DNA of 64,000 bases from Bacteroidales bacterium (GCA_015061005.1 SUXJ01000002.1:155430-219429), one strand, 5' to 3'. Positions 25,839-36,122 are shown, counted from the stretch's first letter. Translations and numbers: made by a program. The notes: generated by a model from the sequence alone, not told the origin.

Positions 25839-26654
25839 ATGATTTCTACTGAACTGCAAGCCGAATTGCGCGCCAAATTTAACCCCGATGGTTCCGATCT
25901 GCGCCGCCATCAAATGCGAATGCTCGAAATGCTCAAACACATCGATAAGGTGTGTCAAGACAATAATATCACTTATTGGCTTTCGTCTGGCACATGTCTT
26001 GGCGCTGTACGTCATGGAGGCTTTATCCCATGGGATGACGATGTAGATATTGAAATGCTTGCTCCTGACTATGAACGCTTGCGAAAAATTATAATCAACA
26101 ATCCTGAGTTACCATTCACATGGCATGATAGCTTAAATGATCCTAAATTTTATGCTGCGTTCGCCAAATTGAGAGATAAAAAATCATCAATAATTGAAAA
26201 CAATCCATGGAATGAGCACTATAACCAACATGGAATTTATATTGACGTATTTCGCCTATATCCCTCAGGAATGAAAAAATTGGAGCAAGTAGCCAATTGG
26301 TATCATCATAAGTTCGTCTTCGGAATTGCTAAGCGCAAATCCCCGTTACTAAGCAAATATGCCATTAAAGTAACATATTGGATAATGGAAAGAGTTGTTT
26401 CACCTGCATGTCGCACTCTAACCAAACTTAATGCCAAGGAACTACTTCGCCACAGAATAGGTACGGAATTTATTAAGCCGCGCTATGTTAAAGACGTTGA
26501 GCGCACCATAAGAGTACCCTTTGAGGACACGAAAATGCCAATACCTGAGGGTTACGATAACTATCTCACTCATCTTTATGGCGATTACCTCAGAATTCCG
26601 CAAATCGATGAAATTACAGAGCCTCACACTCGAAACATCACTTATTTTGACTAA
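25839..26654 (+). CDS. LicD family phosphotransferase
   Basis: 271 residues. The LicD core is unmistakable: ITYWLSSGTCLGAVRHGG then FIPWDDDVDIEML (about 46-74), with the DDDVD metal motif. LicD proteins transfer phosphocholine, and relatives transfer other phospho-alcohols, from a CDP-linked donor to a glycan. Coming three bases after a flippase and downstream of a cytidylyltransferase, it is the obvious acceptor-side enzyme of this cassette. Its 3' end overlaps the convergent transglycosylase gene by 17 bases. Confidence 0.93.
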   Translation: MISTELQAELRAKFNPDGSDLRRHQMRMLEMLKHIDKVCQDNNITYWLSSGTCLGAVRHGGFIPWDDDVDIEMLAPDYERLRKIIINNPELPFTWHDSLNDPKFYAAFAKLRDKKSSIIENNPWNEHYNQHGIYIDVFRLYPSGMKKLEQVANWYHHKFVFGIAKRKSPLLSKYAIKVTYWIMERVVSPACRTLTKLNAKELLRHRIGTEFIKPRYVKDVERTIRVPFEDTKMPIPEGYDNYLTHLYGDYLRIPQIDEITEPHTRNITYFD

Positions 26655-27600
26655 TCCATGCTTTATTAAAAGTGCTCATTTTTACGGATGATCGTTTTAA
26701 TGATGCACTTGTGGGTATCTTAATGACGTATGTTTTGCCGGCTTTATTTGTCAACTTTTTAGCTCTTATCCATGGATTATGCGTACGTAAAGTAGCGTAG
26801 CTCATGCCATGTTCCTTTGCCCAAACCGCCCAATCCTCAACCGGTCCGGTAATAGTAATTGTCTTATAGGAATAAGGTTGATATAGCTGATATTCTCTTA
26901 ACTGAAAGCCATACTTTGTGGGATTCTCGAGTATCATCTTCATTGCTATCATTCTGAAGGGATATCTCTGAGTCTCCTCAACGAGCCATAAATCAAGAGC
27001 ATTATCTTGTAACTGGGATTCTAATTCCTTCGATATTCTTGCAGTGCCGGCATTATAGCTTGCCGCAACTGTTGACCAATTGCCATACAAGGCATAGGCC
27101 TTTTTTATATATCGACACGCTGCTTGAGTTTCTTTCTCGGGGTCATAACGTTCATCAACTTCATCGCTAACCTCAAGTCCATATTGCTTTGCTGTTGCAG
27201 GCATAAACTGCCATATACCAACAGCACCTGCAGGAGATTTCGCACTTGGATTTAGAAAACTCTCAATACATGCCAAATATAAAAAATCCTCATGAACTCC
27301 ATTCTGCGTAAGAATAGGCTGCAACATCGGAAAATACCGATTAGCCCTCTTGATAGTCAAAAGTGTATTTCCATGCGTATAGACCATTGAGGTGAGTTCA
27401 CGGTCTAATCGCTCATACATACTCACATCATCAAGGTTAATGACTTCACCGGCAAAAGAATACGACAATGGAATCTCGGGATTTATAACGCTATGAAAGC
27501 CCGAAACGGGGCATTCCGGAAACACATAGAAATTACCGGCTCCAAGTATTGCTGCAGCACAAAGCACTGCCGATTTGATTATATTATATCTTTTCGCCAT
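26638..27600 (-). CDS. Lytic murein transglycosylase, MltD-like
   Basis: 320 residues from ATG 27600 (MAKRYNIIKSAVLCAAAIL), which puts the signal/anchor helix at the start; the longer open frame upstream lies inside upp. The SLT domain carries the catalytic Glu in YLACIESFLNPSAKS and the following GAVGIWQFMPATAKQYGL. The C-terminal part (YKTITITGPVEDWAVWA..., TYVIKIP) resembles a single LysM-like or SH3-like wall-binding unit. It cleaves peptidoglycan in the periplasm. Its start overlaps upp by 17 bases. Confidence 0.9.
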   Translation of the reverse strand: MAKRYNIIKSAVLCAAAILGAGNFYVFPECPVSGFHSVINPEIPLSYSFAGEVINLDDVSMYERLDRELTSMVYTHGNTLLTIKRANRYFPMLQPILTQNGVHEDFLYLACIESFLNPSAKSPAGAVGIWQFMPATAKQYGLEVSDEVDERYDPEKETQAACRYIKKAYALYGNWSTVAASYNAGTARISKELESQLQDNALDLWLVEETQRYPFRMIAMKMILENPTKYGFQLREYQLYQPYSYKTITITGPVEDWAVWAKEHGMSYATLRTHNPWIRAKKLTNKAGKTYVIKIPTSASLKRSSVKMSTFNKAWISQNK

Positions 27601-28237
27601 AAGCCAAATCTCCGGCATCGCCCAAGCCGGGCACAATGTATGAATGATCATTAATTGTCGGATCAATTGCACCGCACCAAATTGTAGTGATATCACTCGG
27701 GAAGGTCTTTTTGACATAATCAACAGCAACGTCGGAGGCGATAACAGAAGCCACGTGTATCCTCGCCGGTGTGCCCTTGGTCAATAGTGCCCTATAACTT
27801 AATTCCATCGACGTTCCTGTGGCAAGCATCGGATCACACAGAATTAGTGTCTTCCCATTAAGATCCGGCGATGCGATATATTCAATGAAAACATCAAAAT
27901 TCTCCTCATCAGTATACTTTCTAAATGCAGACACAAAGGCATTTTGCGCATGATCAAAGTAATTTAAAAATCCTTGATGAAATGGCAGACCCGCACGAAA
28001 TATAGTAGCAAGCACAATATCTTCTCCTATTGCTTGACACTGACAGGGTGCCAACGGCGTCTTTATCTCACACTTATTGAATACTATAGTCTTTGAAATT
28101 TCATAAGCCATAATTTCGCCAATGCGCTCAAGATTTCTGCGAAAACGCAGCATATCATTATGCACATTAACATCACGCAGTTCCATCATGAACTGACTCA
28201 CCAGAGAATTCTGTTCCGCAAAATTTATTACTCGCAT
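27584..28237 (-). CDS. upp: Uracil phosphoribosyltransferase
   Basis: Salvages uracil to UMP with PRPP. 217 residues from ATG 28237 (MRVINFAEQNSLVSQF), the family start; the ATG at 28261 lies inside the preceding gene. Recognisable are RFRRNLERIGEIMAYEI, FRAGLPFHQGFLNYF, the PRPP loop LCDPMLATGTSM and the C-terminal uracil site YIVPGLGDAGDLAYG. Five bases separate it from the upstream barrel gene, and its end overlaps the transglycosylase start, so it is embedded in an envelope operon. Confidence 0.95.
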   Translation of the reverse strand: MRVINFAEQNSLVSQFMMELRDVNVHNDMLRFRRNLERIGEIMAYEISKTIVFNKCEIKTPLAPCQCQAIGEDIVLATIFRAGLPFHQGFLNYFDHAQNAFVSAFRKYTDEENFDVFIEYIASPDLNGKTLILCDPMLATGTSMELSYRALLTKGTPARIHVASVIASDVAVDYVKKTFPSDITTIWCGAIDPTINDHSYIVPGLGDAGDLAYGEKI

Positions 28238-28241
28238 TACA

Positions 28242-29870
28242 TTAGAATTTATATGTTGCACCTACCATGGCCACAATGCCTTGTGATGGCATTGACGGAC
28301 CAAGATACCATTTTTTATTCAGTATATTTTCAACATTGGCTTTCACCGACCATTGTGTATTAATAGCATACTGGGCGTTTGCCGAAAGATTATGTATATT
28401 CAACAAATTCAAGTCTCCAACAAGAAGAACCTTGGAACGGTTTGTTCTCAAATTATAACTTACGGAAACTTCAAGCGGTTTAATCGGACGAACCTTCACT
28501 TGTGCGATAAGATTGAATTTGGCATGATCTCGCCAAAAAGCATATCCCCGACTATAATTCCCTTTGGGTGACTGAGCTATTTCTGCCTTAACATTCAGTG
28601 ACACGAACTGTCGATAATCATATCCTAATGTTAATCCTCCATGCGCGCCTTGAATATCAACCTGCGACATTTCACCGGTGACTATCGACGGAAGATACCA
28701 ATCCTTACCGACTACATAACCGCCATACAAACCTATTGACGCACCATTCCACGGTCCAAAAGTCAGACCTGCATCAGCTACATACAGCCGAGAGAATCCC
28801 GCATCGAATTGAGGCAACAAATAGGCCTGTTCATTATAGAGTAGAGAACGATTATTATCATCCATGCGACCATAAATGTTTGCCCAAATTCCAATATAAT
28901 TTATCGGCTGCCAAAATAGCTTAACTTCCGGAGCAATAAGAAAATTTTTCGATGCTTTGCAGTTACCGGTCTTAATATCAACGTTTAATGCAACTGACAC
29001 TGTCAAATTTGAGTCAGCGTACTCATATTTGGGTTTAAAATTGACAATTCCCTTATGACCTACAATTGTCGAATTAACAAGACTTGCCCCCAAATCAAGG
29101 CTCCATGTTGACCTCTGATTACAAAGCCAATTCACACTGCCACGCAACTTACCGCCGTTATTTGCCATGTTCTTAGCAAAGGCAATCATATTATATTCCC
29201 CGAAAATTGAATAGTTAAGACTGCCCGATTGACCGTTCCATAATGCATCTACTTTCATCAAATTTGCATTGATGTCTGAAACGTTGACAACAGCAGTAGG
29301 AATGTCTAAAATCGGGAAATTATACCCTGAAAAACTATAAAAAATGGAGGACTTCAACTCTCCGGCATTACCCTCGGGCTTCCAGGTTGAATTTGCCCCG
29401 ATGAGTACTGTATTTCTATGTATGTTGACTTTATCATCGTATATATGTCGAAAATTGGTGAAATGAGAATTATAATTCATCCCATTAAACTGCATATATC
29501 CGTCTAAGGTCAAATCTGATTTTTCAATAAACCTGTAGCCGGCCGATGCATTCAGATTATAAACGGGACCATAACCTAAAGAAGCATAACCTCTCATTTG
29601 AGATCTCTTCACGTCAACCAAATAATCTGCAGGCTCCAACTGAGAGAAATGAGGAGTCAACTCCGATGGCGAAAACATCAGCGAGGGAATCAATCGTGCC
29701 TGCCTAATCTCAGGCAGCATCACGGTTGGGTGCAATCGTATTTTTGATGCGGAATTCTCCTCAGGCACAATTTCATGAGTTACAGAAATCTCCGTTTTAA
29801 GGGCTTGGGCGCCTACTGTAATTACACTGCCAATCAATAATGACGCAGCTATTATATTTCGAATAATCAT
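28242..29870 (-). CDS. Outer-membrane beta-barrel protein, TonB-receptor-like
   Basis: 542 residues with a signal peptide ending near Ala21-Gln22. After a short N-terminal segment it is a run of amphipathic strands (GYASLGYGPVYNLNASAGYR, LTLDGYMQFNGMNYN, VKANVENILNKKWYLG) ending in a terminal aromatic residue, ATYKF, the outer-membrane insertion signal. The NILNKKWY segment matches the last strands of TonB-dependent receptors, but there is no plug domain or TonB box, and the length is about half. Substrate unknown. It overlaps the TPR gene by four bases. Confidence 0.85.
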   Translation of the reverse strand: MIIRNIIAASLLIGSVITVGAQALKTEISVTHEIVPEENSASKIRLHPTVMLPEIRQARLIPSLMFSPSELTPHFSQLEPADYLVDVKRSQMRGYASLGYGPVYNLNASAGYRFIEKSDLTLDGYMQFNGMNYNSHFTNFRHIYDDKVNIHRNTVLIGANSTWKPEGNAGELKSSIFYSFSGYNFPILDIPTAVVNVSDINANLMKVDALWNGQSGSLNYSIFGEYNMIAFAKNMANNGGKLRGSVNWLCNQRSTWSLDLGASLVNSTIVGHKGIVNFKPKYEYADSNLTVSVALNVDIKTGNCKASKNFLIAPEVKLFWQPINYIGIWANIYGRMDDNNRSLLYNEQAYLLPQFDAGFSRLYVADAGLTFGPWNGASIGLYGGYVVGKDWYLPSIVTGEMSQVDIQGAHGGLTLGYDYRQFVSLNVKAEIAQSPKGNYSRGYAFWRDHAKFNLIAQVKVRPIKPLEVSVSYNLRTNRSKVLLVGDLNLLNIHNLSANAQYAINTQWSVKANVENILNKKWYLGPSMPSQGIVAMVGATYKF

Positions 29871-32755
29871 TGCTTGGGAAGTCGCTTGTCAATCATTAAG
29901 AAAATGTCATTTTCAGTACCGGGATAATTCGCACGAAGAACTTTCAAATATTCATCTGCTTCAAAATCCATTGCTTGTGCACGTAAAATATCGCTGTATA
30001 ATATATATGTTCTTGCGAGCCAATATGCATGAGGCGGATTAGAATTAATGAGGTTTTCTGCCGTCTCCATAGCGTTGCTAATCTTATTATTCTGATAGTA
30101 ATAATCTGCAAGTTCAAAAGCGGCTCGGGTACCATATATTTCAGTCGGGTTCATTGCCAATTCCGACCAAATTTTTACTGCAGATGATTCATCGCCCTTA
30201 TCTGCAAAAGCCCCGGCTCTAATAAACCTTACTTCCTGAATATCTGCATTATTACCCGCAGAACTGGAAAGGATATTATCAGAAACTGACAAAATTCTAT
30301 CAGCCAACCCCATATCTCTTGCTGAACGTAATATTCCCATACGCGCAGCGTGACGCATATTCGCACCAGACGCGATACTATCAAGTTTGGAATAATGTTG
30401 CAGTGCTCTATCGGTCAAACCCTTATTATACTCTATATCTGCTGCAATAATAAGCGCTTCTTCCGCACCATTGGCATCCGGATATTTTTGCAACATTTCA
30501 AGAGCGGCATTTAATCGTGTTTCATCATCTGACCCGGTTTTTGCAGTTCTTAATAACGAAGCGGCTGCAATCGCATTTCTTTCAACGGCATCAAGTTGCG
30601 GTGCATCCGGAATACCTTCCAAGAATGTATTTAATTCTTCGATTTTTCCATTTTCTCCATATATCCTCGTCAAATCACTCACTGCAAGCGATGCTTCTGC
30701 ACTCGTCGGGTGAATTTTAATCAAACTCTTGTAATATTCAATTGCAGAATCTTTATTCCCGGCGGTTGAATTAATCGTTGCTAATTGCAGTAATGAATTT
30801 CTGCCTTGAGATGTTTCAGGATACTCCCTAATAACATTCTCATAGACTGTAATTGCATCAGAGTGTCGACCAAGATTATTTAAAGTCTGAGCTTTTTCCA
30901 TCAAAGCTTTCGGACGCAAACCGGAACTCGGGAATTGCTGAATCATATCCTCAAGTAACGCCAATTTCTTTTGGTAATCTCCCATATTCCCGCTCATAAT
31001 GGCATATTGGAATAGAGAGTAGTCGCCAACAGATGGCATACGCTCATATGACAGTTTATATGTATTCGCCGCTGTCTTGAAATCACTTGAATAATAATAA
31101 GTATCTGCAATTCGATTCAGGCAGTCCACTGTGATTTCTTTGCTTAAAGTGCGCGCGCTTTCAGCAGCTCTAAACTCAGTGCGAGCCACATCATATTGCT
31201 TCAAATTAAAATGACTATAAGCTAAATTATACTGTGCAATAGCTCTATTGACATCACCGGTCGGTGCTATCTTTAAATAAGATCTGTAATTTGCAATTGC
31301 ATCCTCATACTCACCTAACAAATACGATGCATCGCCTAACCATAGATAACACTGACGCGCGATCTCAGAATCATACGTCGAATATTTCAGCGATTCGCGA
31401 AGGTAGTTTCGTGATTTTTCACCATCACCGGCTTGTAACGCTCGTGTACCAAGAACAAAATTAACTTGCTGACGCGCACGTTGAACATTATCATTGGAAC
31501 TCATACTTAATGATTCCAACGCTTGTAATGCAGCTTCATAATCATCTGTAACCATGTATCCCGTTAGCAAATACTCTTTAACTTTATCTGCATATTTACT
31601 CGAAGGATACCTTTGCAAGAATTCCTCTAAGGTAGTAACGGATTTCCCGAAGGGCACACGTCCGCCATCTACTTGTGCCACAGCATAATTGTAATATGCT
31701 TCTTCAGTTAGTTTGGGCACAAAGTCAAGCCGAGTGGCCTTATTATAGGCTAAAATTGCTGCTTTTATATTTCCAAGGGCATGATACGCCTGACCTACTG
31801 TTAATGCGGCACTTTGACCCATCTCATCGGTGACTTCAGTAACAGGAGCCAACAACTTGATCGCCTTGTCATAATCTCCAAGTTGATAATACTCCATACC
31901 AACTATGTACCTCGTGCTTAACGGAGAGGTTGCCGGATACTTATCAACATAAGGACGCAAATATTCAATTGCTTGCGAAACGTTACCCAACTCATATAAA
32001 CATTCCCCGATTATGCGTGATGTTTCGTCATAGAACGATTCCGGAATATCCTTCCGTGAAAGTAACGGCATGGCAAGATTTATAGCATCTGCATATTTTT
32101 TCTGCGTAAAATATATTTGAGCTATGTAATAGTCTGCCATATCTCCGGGCCGGCAATCCTTATTGCACGCAGCAAACAGGCTTAATGCCTCGTCATAGTC
32201 TGATTCACAATATTTTATGTAGCCTTTATAAAACACAACGGCATCCGCATACCTTTTACACTGTTCTATCTTCAGTAATTCAGACAACGCGTCATTGTTC
32301 TTACCAAGCTTTATCAAGCAAAATGCCTTATGATATGAGAGATCATCTTGTTGATCTGCATTGAGCGTTTTCTCATCAATGGCGTCAAATATCTTTAATG
32401 CATCGGCAAACTTTTGCTGACGAAATTCAAGGATAGCCAGCATAAGTTTTGCAGCATTTACATTACGATTTGACGGATATTTTCTACAAAACAAACTTAA
32501 CCGCTCTCCGGCATCGGGGAAATTACCTTTAAAAGAAGCCAGTGCTGACAGCCAATCAAGCTGTTCTCGATTGTTATCTCCTAAACTGACTGCAACCTTA
32601 CATTGGTCTATGCAACCTTGAAAATTTCCATCACTCAACATCTGCGCCGCACGTACGGCATAACCCACGCCCTGCGGTGAGTTTACCTGCGCAGACCCAA
32701 CCGCAGATGTTGCTACAAGGCCCAATAAGAATATAATCGATTTGAGATTCATCAC
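29867..32755 (-). CDS. Large secreted tetratricopeptide-repeat protein
   Basis: 962 residues. A signal peptide (cleavage near SAQ22) is followed by TPR-type helical repeats along almost the whole length, for example YNLAYSHFNLKQYDVARTEF, SYLLGEYEDAIANYRSYLKI and FQYAIMSGNMGDYQKKLALL. It is probably periplasmic or on the inner face of the outer membrane and acts as a scaffold. Tight coupling with the barrel gene suggests they form one envelope complex. No enzymatic domain seen. Confidence 0.9.
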   Translation of the reverse strand: MMNLKSIIFLLGLVATSAVGSAQVNSPQGVGYAVRAAQMLSDGNFQGCIDQCKVAVSLGDNNREQLDWLSALASFKGNFPDAGERLSLFCRKYPSNRNVNAAKLMLAILEFRQQKFADALKIFDAIDEKTLNADQQDDLSYHKAFCLIKLGKNNDALSELLKIEQCKRYADAVVFYKGYIKYCESDYDEALSLFAACNKDCRPGDMADYYIAQIYFTQKKYADAINLAMPLLSRKDIPESFYDETSRIIGECLYELGNVSQAIEYLRPYVDKYPATSPLSTRYIVGMEYYQLGDYDKAIKLLAPVTEVTDEMGQSAALTVGQAYHALGNIKAAILAYNKATRLDFVPKLTEEAYYNYAVAQVDGGRVPFGKSVTTLEEFLQRYPSSKYADKVKEYLLTGYMVTDDYEAALQALESLSMSSNDNVQRARQQVNFVLGTRALQAGDGEKSRNYLRESLKYSTYDSEIARQCYLWLGDASYLLGEYEDAIANYRSYLKIAPTGDVNRAIAQYNLAYSHFNLKQYDVARTEFRAAESARTLSKEITVDCLNRIADTYYYSSDFKTAANTYKLSYERMPSVGDYSLFQYAIMSGNMGDYQKKLALLEDMIQQFPSSGLRPKALMEKAQTLNNLGRHSDAITVYENVIREYPETSQGRNSLLQLATINSTAGNKDSAIEYYKSLIKIHPTSAEASLAVSDLTRIYGENGKIEELNTFLEGIPDAPQLDAVERNAIAAASLLRTAKTGSDDETRLNAALEMLQKYPDANGAEEALIIAADIEYNKGLTDRALQHYSKLDSIASGANMRHAARMGILRSARDMGLADRILSVSDNILSSSAGNNADIQEVRFIRAGAFADKGDESSAVKIWSELAMNPTEIYGTRAAFELADYYYQNNKISNAMETAENLINSNPPHAYWLARTYILYSDILRAQAMDFEADEYLKVLRANYPGTENDIFLMIDKRLPKQ

Positions 32756-32784
32756 TCAATTTACTTATGCTGATAATTTATCTG

Positions 32785-32792
32785 CAAATTTA
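32785..32792 (-). promoter_or_regulatory. Candidate -7 box for the TPR-barrel-upp operon
   Basis: TAAATTTG on the minus strand, 30 bases before the TPR start codon. No TTG is present at the -33 distance (GTG instead), so this is a partial match. Confidence 0.45.
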
Positions 32793-32827
32793 GCTATTTT
32801 TAATGACATTCACACATGCAAAATCGT

Positions 32828-33379
32828 TCATTCTTTCACAAACAACGGAGTCACTTCATTCTTATGAAAATATGCCGACAAAGTTGCCACAAAACGAGAA
32901 ATTTCGTTCATGGCAGCCTGAGTGTCTGACGATAATTCTTTGTTTTGTAGTCTCAAAAGCAACAACCCGTAGAGAGCGGTAAAACATGTTGTAATTTCAT
33001 CTTCAACCATGTCGCGCGCGCGAGAACGCAATTCAACAATATATGGTAGTGTCCTATAATAAAGTGATGAATATTCACTATATTTAGGCTCTGCAAGAAG
33101 TTCATTATGAAGCTCGGTTAACTCGGAAATAACATTTTGATTTATCTGAAGATGTCCTACAGTCACAATTCCCTCTCGACGCATCATATCAATCAGCGAT
33201 TCATACCAACCGGTCAAATCTTTACGCTGTTCATCGGAAATTGAACTATACTTGCTAATAACATTCTCTTTAATTTTATCAATATCTAATCCATTTGCGC
33301 GAATTATATCCTCAATTTGCCACATATACAACAAATATTCGGCAATATTCTCTTTTCGCTTTAATGATGCAACAAACAT
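32828..33379 (-). CDS. DUF4924 family protein
   Basis: 183 residues, no signal peptide, helical. The start MFVASLKRKENIAEYLLYMWQIEDIIRA is the family hallmark (given in part: NIAEYLLYMWQIEDIIRA). DUF4924 proteins are widespread single-copy Bacteroidales proteins of unknown function. It has its own candidate -7 box and does not touch the TPR gene. Confidence 0.88.
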   Translation of the reverse strand: MFVASLKRKENIAEYLLYMWQIEDIIRANGLDIDKIKENVISKYSSISDEQRKDLTGWYESLIDMMRREGIVTVGHLQINQNVISELTELHNELLAEPKYSEYSSLYYRTLPYIVELRSRARDMVEDEITTCFTALYGLLLLRLQNKELSSDTQAAMNEISRFVATLSAYFHKNEVTPLFVKE

Positions 33380-33417
33380 TACTGATAATTCTTTTAATAT
33401 TCCTATTTAAATTAACG

Positions 33418-33425
33418 CAAAGTTA
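33418..33425 (-). promoter_or_regulatory. Candidate -7 box for the DUF4924 gene
   Basis: TAACTTTG on the minus strand, 38 bases before the start codon; no TTG at the -33 distance. Confidence 0.45.
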
Positions 33426-33531
33426 ATCATTATTCGGCGATTTCTGTGTATAAAATCGAGGAATTAGCCCTTAAAAAGGGGGTATTTAACATGATTTGAC
33501 GCAAAAAATTACAAAAAATGGGACTTAAAAT

Positions 33532-33561
33532 TTGTTTTTCGCAAAATTTCATTTAACTTTG
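33532..33561 (+). promoter_or_regulatory. HU gene promoter
   Basis: TTG at 33532-33534, 19 bases, TAACTTTG at 33554-33561; the HU start codon follows 41 bases later. Confidence 0.82.
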
Positions 33562-33602
33562 CGCTAATTCATTCATTTACTAACACCTAAATTACACACA
33601 AA

Positions 33603-33875
33603 ATGAACAAGACTGAACTTGTAAACGCAATCGCTCAAAAGGCAGGTTTGACCAAAGTAGACGCTAAAAATGCTCTCGATGCAACTATCGAAGCTATCGG
33701 CGAAGCTCTCGCTAACAATGATAAAATCGCCCTCGTAGGTTTCGGCACATTTGCTACTGTTGAAAAGGCTGCTCGTCAGGGTATCAACCCTCGCACTAAA
33801 GAAAAAGTTGAAATTCCCGCTCGCAAAGTAGTTAAATTCAAAGCCGGTGCTGAACTCGCTGCTAAAGTTAAGTAA
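33603..33875 (+). CDS. HU-family DNA-binding protein
   Basis: 90 residues, the standard size. MNKTELVNAIAQKAGLTKVD and GFGTFATVEKAARQGINP are the classic HU segments, and the DNA-gripping arm has RQGINPRTKEKVEIP with the conserved Asn-Pro. A nucleoid protein that bends DNA. Monocistronic, between its own promoter and terminator; codon use is strongly biased, as in abundant proteins. Confidence 0.97.
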   Translation: MNKTELVNAIAQKAGLTKVDAKNALDATIEAIGEALANNDKIALVGFGTFATVEKAARQGINPRTKEKVEIPARKVVKFKAGAELAAKVK

Positions 33876-33907
33876 TCAAAGTATCTAAATTACTAAACTG
33901 ATTATAC

Positions 33908-33940
33908 AGCCGACCCCACTCTTACGGGTCGGCTCTTTTT
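33908..33940 (+). terminator. Intrinsic terminator of the HU gene
   Basis: AGCCGACCC (33908-33916) pairs with GGGTCGGCT (33926-33934) over nine bases, then CTTTTT. The last T's also form the -33 TTG of the next promoter. Confidence 0.9.
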
Positions 33941-33968
33941 GTGTATTCGCTAAAAATCCGTAACTTTG
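33939..33968 (+). promoter_or_regulatory. Promoter of the M3 peptidase gene
   Basis: TTG at 33939-33941, 19-base spacer, TAACTTTG at 33961-33968, with ATG at 33996. The -33 element overlaps the U-tract of the HU terminator. Confidence 0.8.
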
Positions 33969-33995
33969 TGACAAATAAATTTTATATTAACCATT

Positions 33996-36122
33996 ATGAC
34001 AAAGAATAAAAAAATCATTTTCGCAACCACATTTATCCTTGGATGTGTGGCAGGTGTTTTAATTGCACGCTCAAATCTTATGCAAAGAGATTCTAATCCT
34101 TTATTAACCGAGTACAACACTCCGTTTGAAATTCCCCCATTTGACCAAATTCGAGTGTCGGACTATATTCCGGCCCTCGAAGAGGCAATCAAACAGCAGA
34201 AAGCTGAAATTGATGCAATCATCAATAATCCCGAAACTCCCGACTTCAACAACACTATCTACGCACTTGATAATAGCGGCGAATTGCTCACACGTGTTTG
34301 TAATGCTTTCTTTGGAATGGAGGAAGCAATGAGTACCCCGGAACTCGTAGAGGTAGCGAAGAAATTTCGCCCCATGCTACAAGAATGGGGCGATGAAATG
34401 GCAATGAATCCCCAACTATTTGCACGTATTAAAGCGGTTTATGATAAGCGTAATGAATTAGGGCTTGACACCGCACAAATGAGAATGATTGAAGAGGGTT
34501 ATCGTGACGCTGTACGCGGCGGTGCACTGCTGAATGCAGAGGACCAAGAGAAACTCAAAGCAATCAATGGCCGACTTGCAGAACTGTTCCTGAAATTCAA
34601 CGAAAATCTTCTTACCGCAACTAATGAATTTTCAATCGTAGTTACCGACACCACTCGTCTTGAAGGTCTGCCTCAAGGTGTTATTGATGCAGCAGCTCAA
34701 ACTGCTTCGGAGCGTAATCTCCCCGAAGACTCATATGTATTTACGCTCCATGGTCCTTGCCGTCTGCCGGTACTGCAGTATGCAGCGGATCGCTCACTGC
34801 GTAAAGAAATGTATGAAGGCTACACTACCCTTGCGTCATCCGGCAAATATGATAATTCTGCTGTAATTAATGAAATTGTCAAGGCTCGTACCCAAAAAGC
34901 TCGCCTATTCGGATATCCTGACTTTGCATCATTTGCCACAGCAAACGTAATGGCCAAAACTCCCGAAGCGGCTATGGAACTTCTCACTCAAGTTTGGTCC
35001 GCAGCTCGCGAACGCGTTATTGAGGAAGTAAAAGAGATGCAACAGCTCACTGATGACACAATCAAGCCTTGGGACTATAGTTATTATGCTGAAAAACTTC
35101 GTCAATCAAAATATAATTTGAATGAAAATGAACTTCGTCAGTACTTTGCTGTTGATAGTGTAGTAAATGGCGTATTCAATATGGCGAAAAAACTCTATGG
35201 CGTAAAATTCACGGAAATTGCCGATGCACCGAAATATCACCCCGAGGTAAAAGTGTATGAAGTAACCGACTGCAACACCGGCGAACACGTTGCCGTATTC
35301 ATGACTGACTATTTCCCACGCGAATCTAAACTTCAGGGAGCATGGATGAGCGAATTTAAAGGTTCCTACATCGACAATAACGGAAATCGCGTTCCTCCAA
35401 TCATATATAATGTTGGTAATTTCACTGCTCCTACTGCCACAACTCCTGCACTTCTATCCATCGACGATGTTGAAACTCTCTTCCACGAATTCGGACATGG
35501 ATTGCATGGTATGCTCACTCGCGCGAAATATCGCGGACAAGCCGGAACTAACGTTGACCGCGACTTCGTTGAACTTCCGAGCCAAATCCACGAACATTGG
35601 GCAGTTGAACCCGAAATGCTCAAGATGTATGCTCGCCACTGGCAAACCGGCGAAGTAATTTCTGATGAACTGATTGCCAAACTTCGTTCAGCTCTGAACC
35701 ACAATCAAGGATTCACTACGGGTGAACTTGCCTCAGCTGCTCTCCTTGACCTCTATTGGGGCAAACTCAACCTTGAAGAAAATGATTCTATCGACGTTAT
35801 GGAGTTTGAGCGCAACGTTGCCAAAGAACTCGGTATGCCCGAAGAACTTCAATTCCGCTATCGTTCTCCATATTTCAAACACGTATTTGGCTCCGATGGC
35901 TACGCATCAGGTTATTACACCTACCTGTGGGCAGAAGTACTCGATAGCGACGGGTTTGAACTGTTCGAAGAACGTGGCATATTCGACCCCGAAACTGCGG
36001 CTTCATTCAAAAAGAATATCCTTGAGGCAGGGGGTTCGGAAGATCCTATGACACTATATATTAACTTCCGCGGACGCAAACCGGCTGTTGAGGCTTTGCT
36101 CCGCAACCGTGGACTCAAATAA
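33996..36122 (+). CDS. M3 family peptidyl-dipeptidase, Dcp-like
   Basis: 708 residues. Zinc site HEFGHGLHG at His497-Glu498 and His501, with the downstream Glu in the [10 protein letters not shown] helix, as in Dcp and oligopeptidase A; Dcp removes C-terminal dipeptides. The N-terminus has a hydrophobic stretch ([20 protein letters not shown]) with a Cys at 17. The core continues hydrophobic past the Cys, so it may be a membrane anchor rather than a lipoprotein signal. Its stop overlaps the gmd start codon by one base, linking a peptidase to GDP-fucose synthesis in one transcript. Confidence 0.94.
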   Translation: MTKNKKIIFATTFILGCVAGVLIARSNLMQRDSNPLLTEYNTPFEIPPFDQIRVSDYIPALEEAIKQQKAEIDAIINNPETPDFNNTIYALDNSGELLTRVCNAFFGMEEAMSTPELVEVAKKFRPMLQEWGDEMAMNPQLFARIKAVYDKRNELGLDTAQMRMIEEGYRDAVRGGALLNAEDQEKLKAINGRLAELFLKFNENLLTATNEFSIVVTDTTRLEGLPQGVIDAAAQTASERNLPEDSYVFTLHGPCRLPVLQYAADRSLRKEMYEGYTTLASSGKYDNSAVINEIVKARTQKARLFGYPDFASFATANVMAKTPEAAMELLTQVWSAARERVIEEVKEMQQLTDDTIKPWDYSYYAEKLRQSKYNLNENELRQYFAVDSVVNGVFNMAKKLYGVKFTEIADAPKYHPEVKVYEVTDCNTGEHVAVFMTDYFPRESKLQGAWMSEFKGSYIDNNGNRVPPIIYNVGNFTAPTATTPALLSIDDVETLFHEFGHGLHGMLTRAKYRGQAGTNVDRDFVELPSQIHEHWAVEPEMLKMYARHWQTGEVISDELIAKLRSALNHNQGFTTGELASAALLDLYWGKLNLEENDSIDVMEFERNVAKELGMPEELQFRYRSPYFKHVFGSDGYASGYYTYLWAEVLDSDGFELFEERGIFDPETAASFKKNILEAGGSEDPMTLYINFRGRKPAVEALLRNRGLK

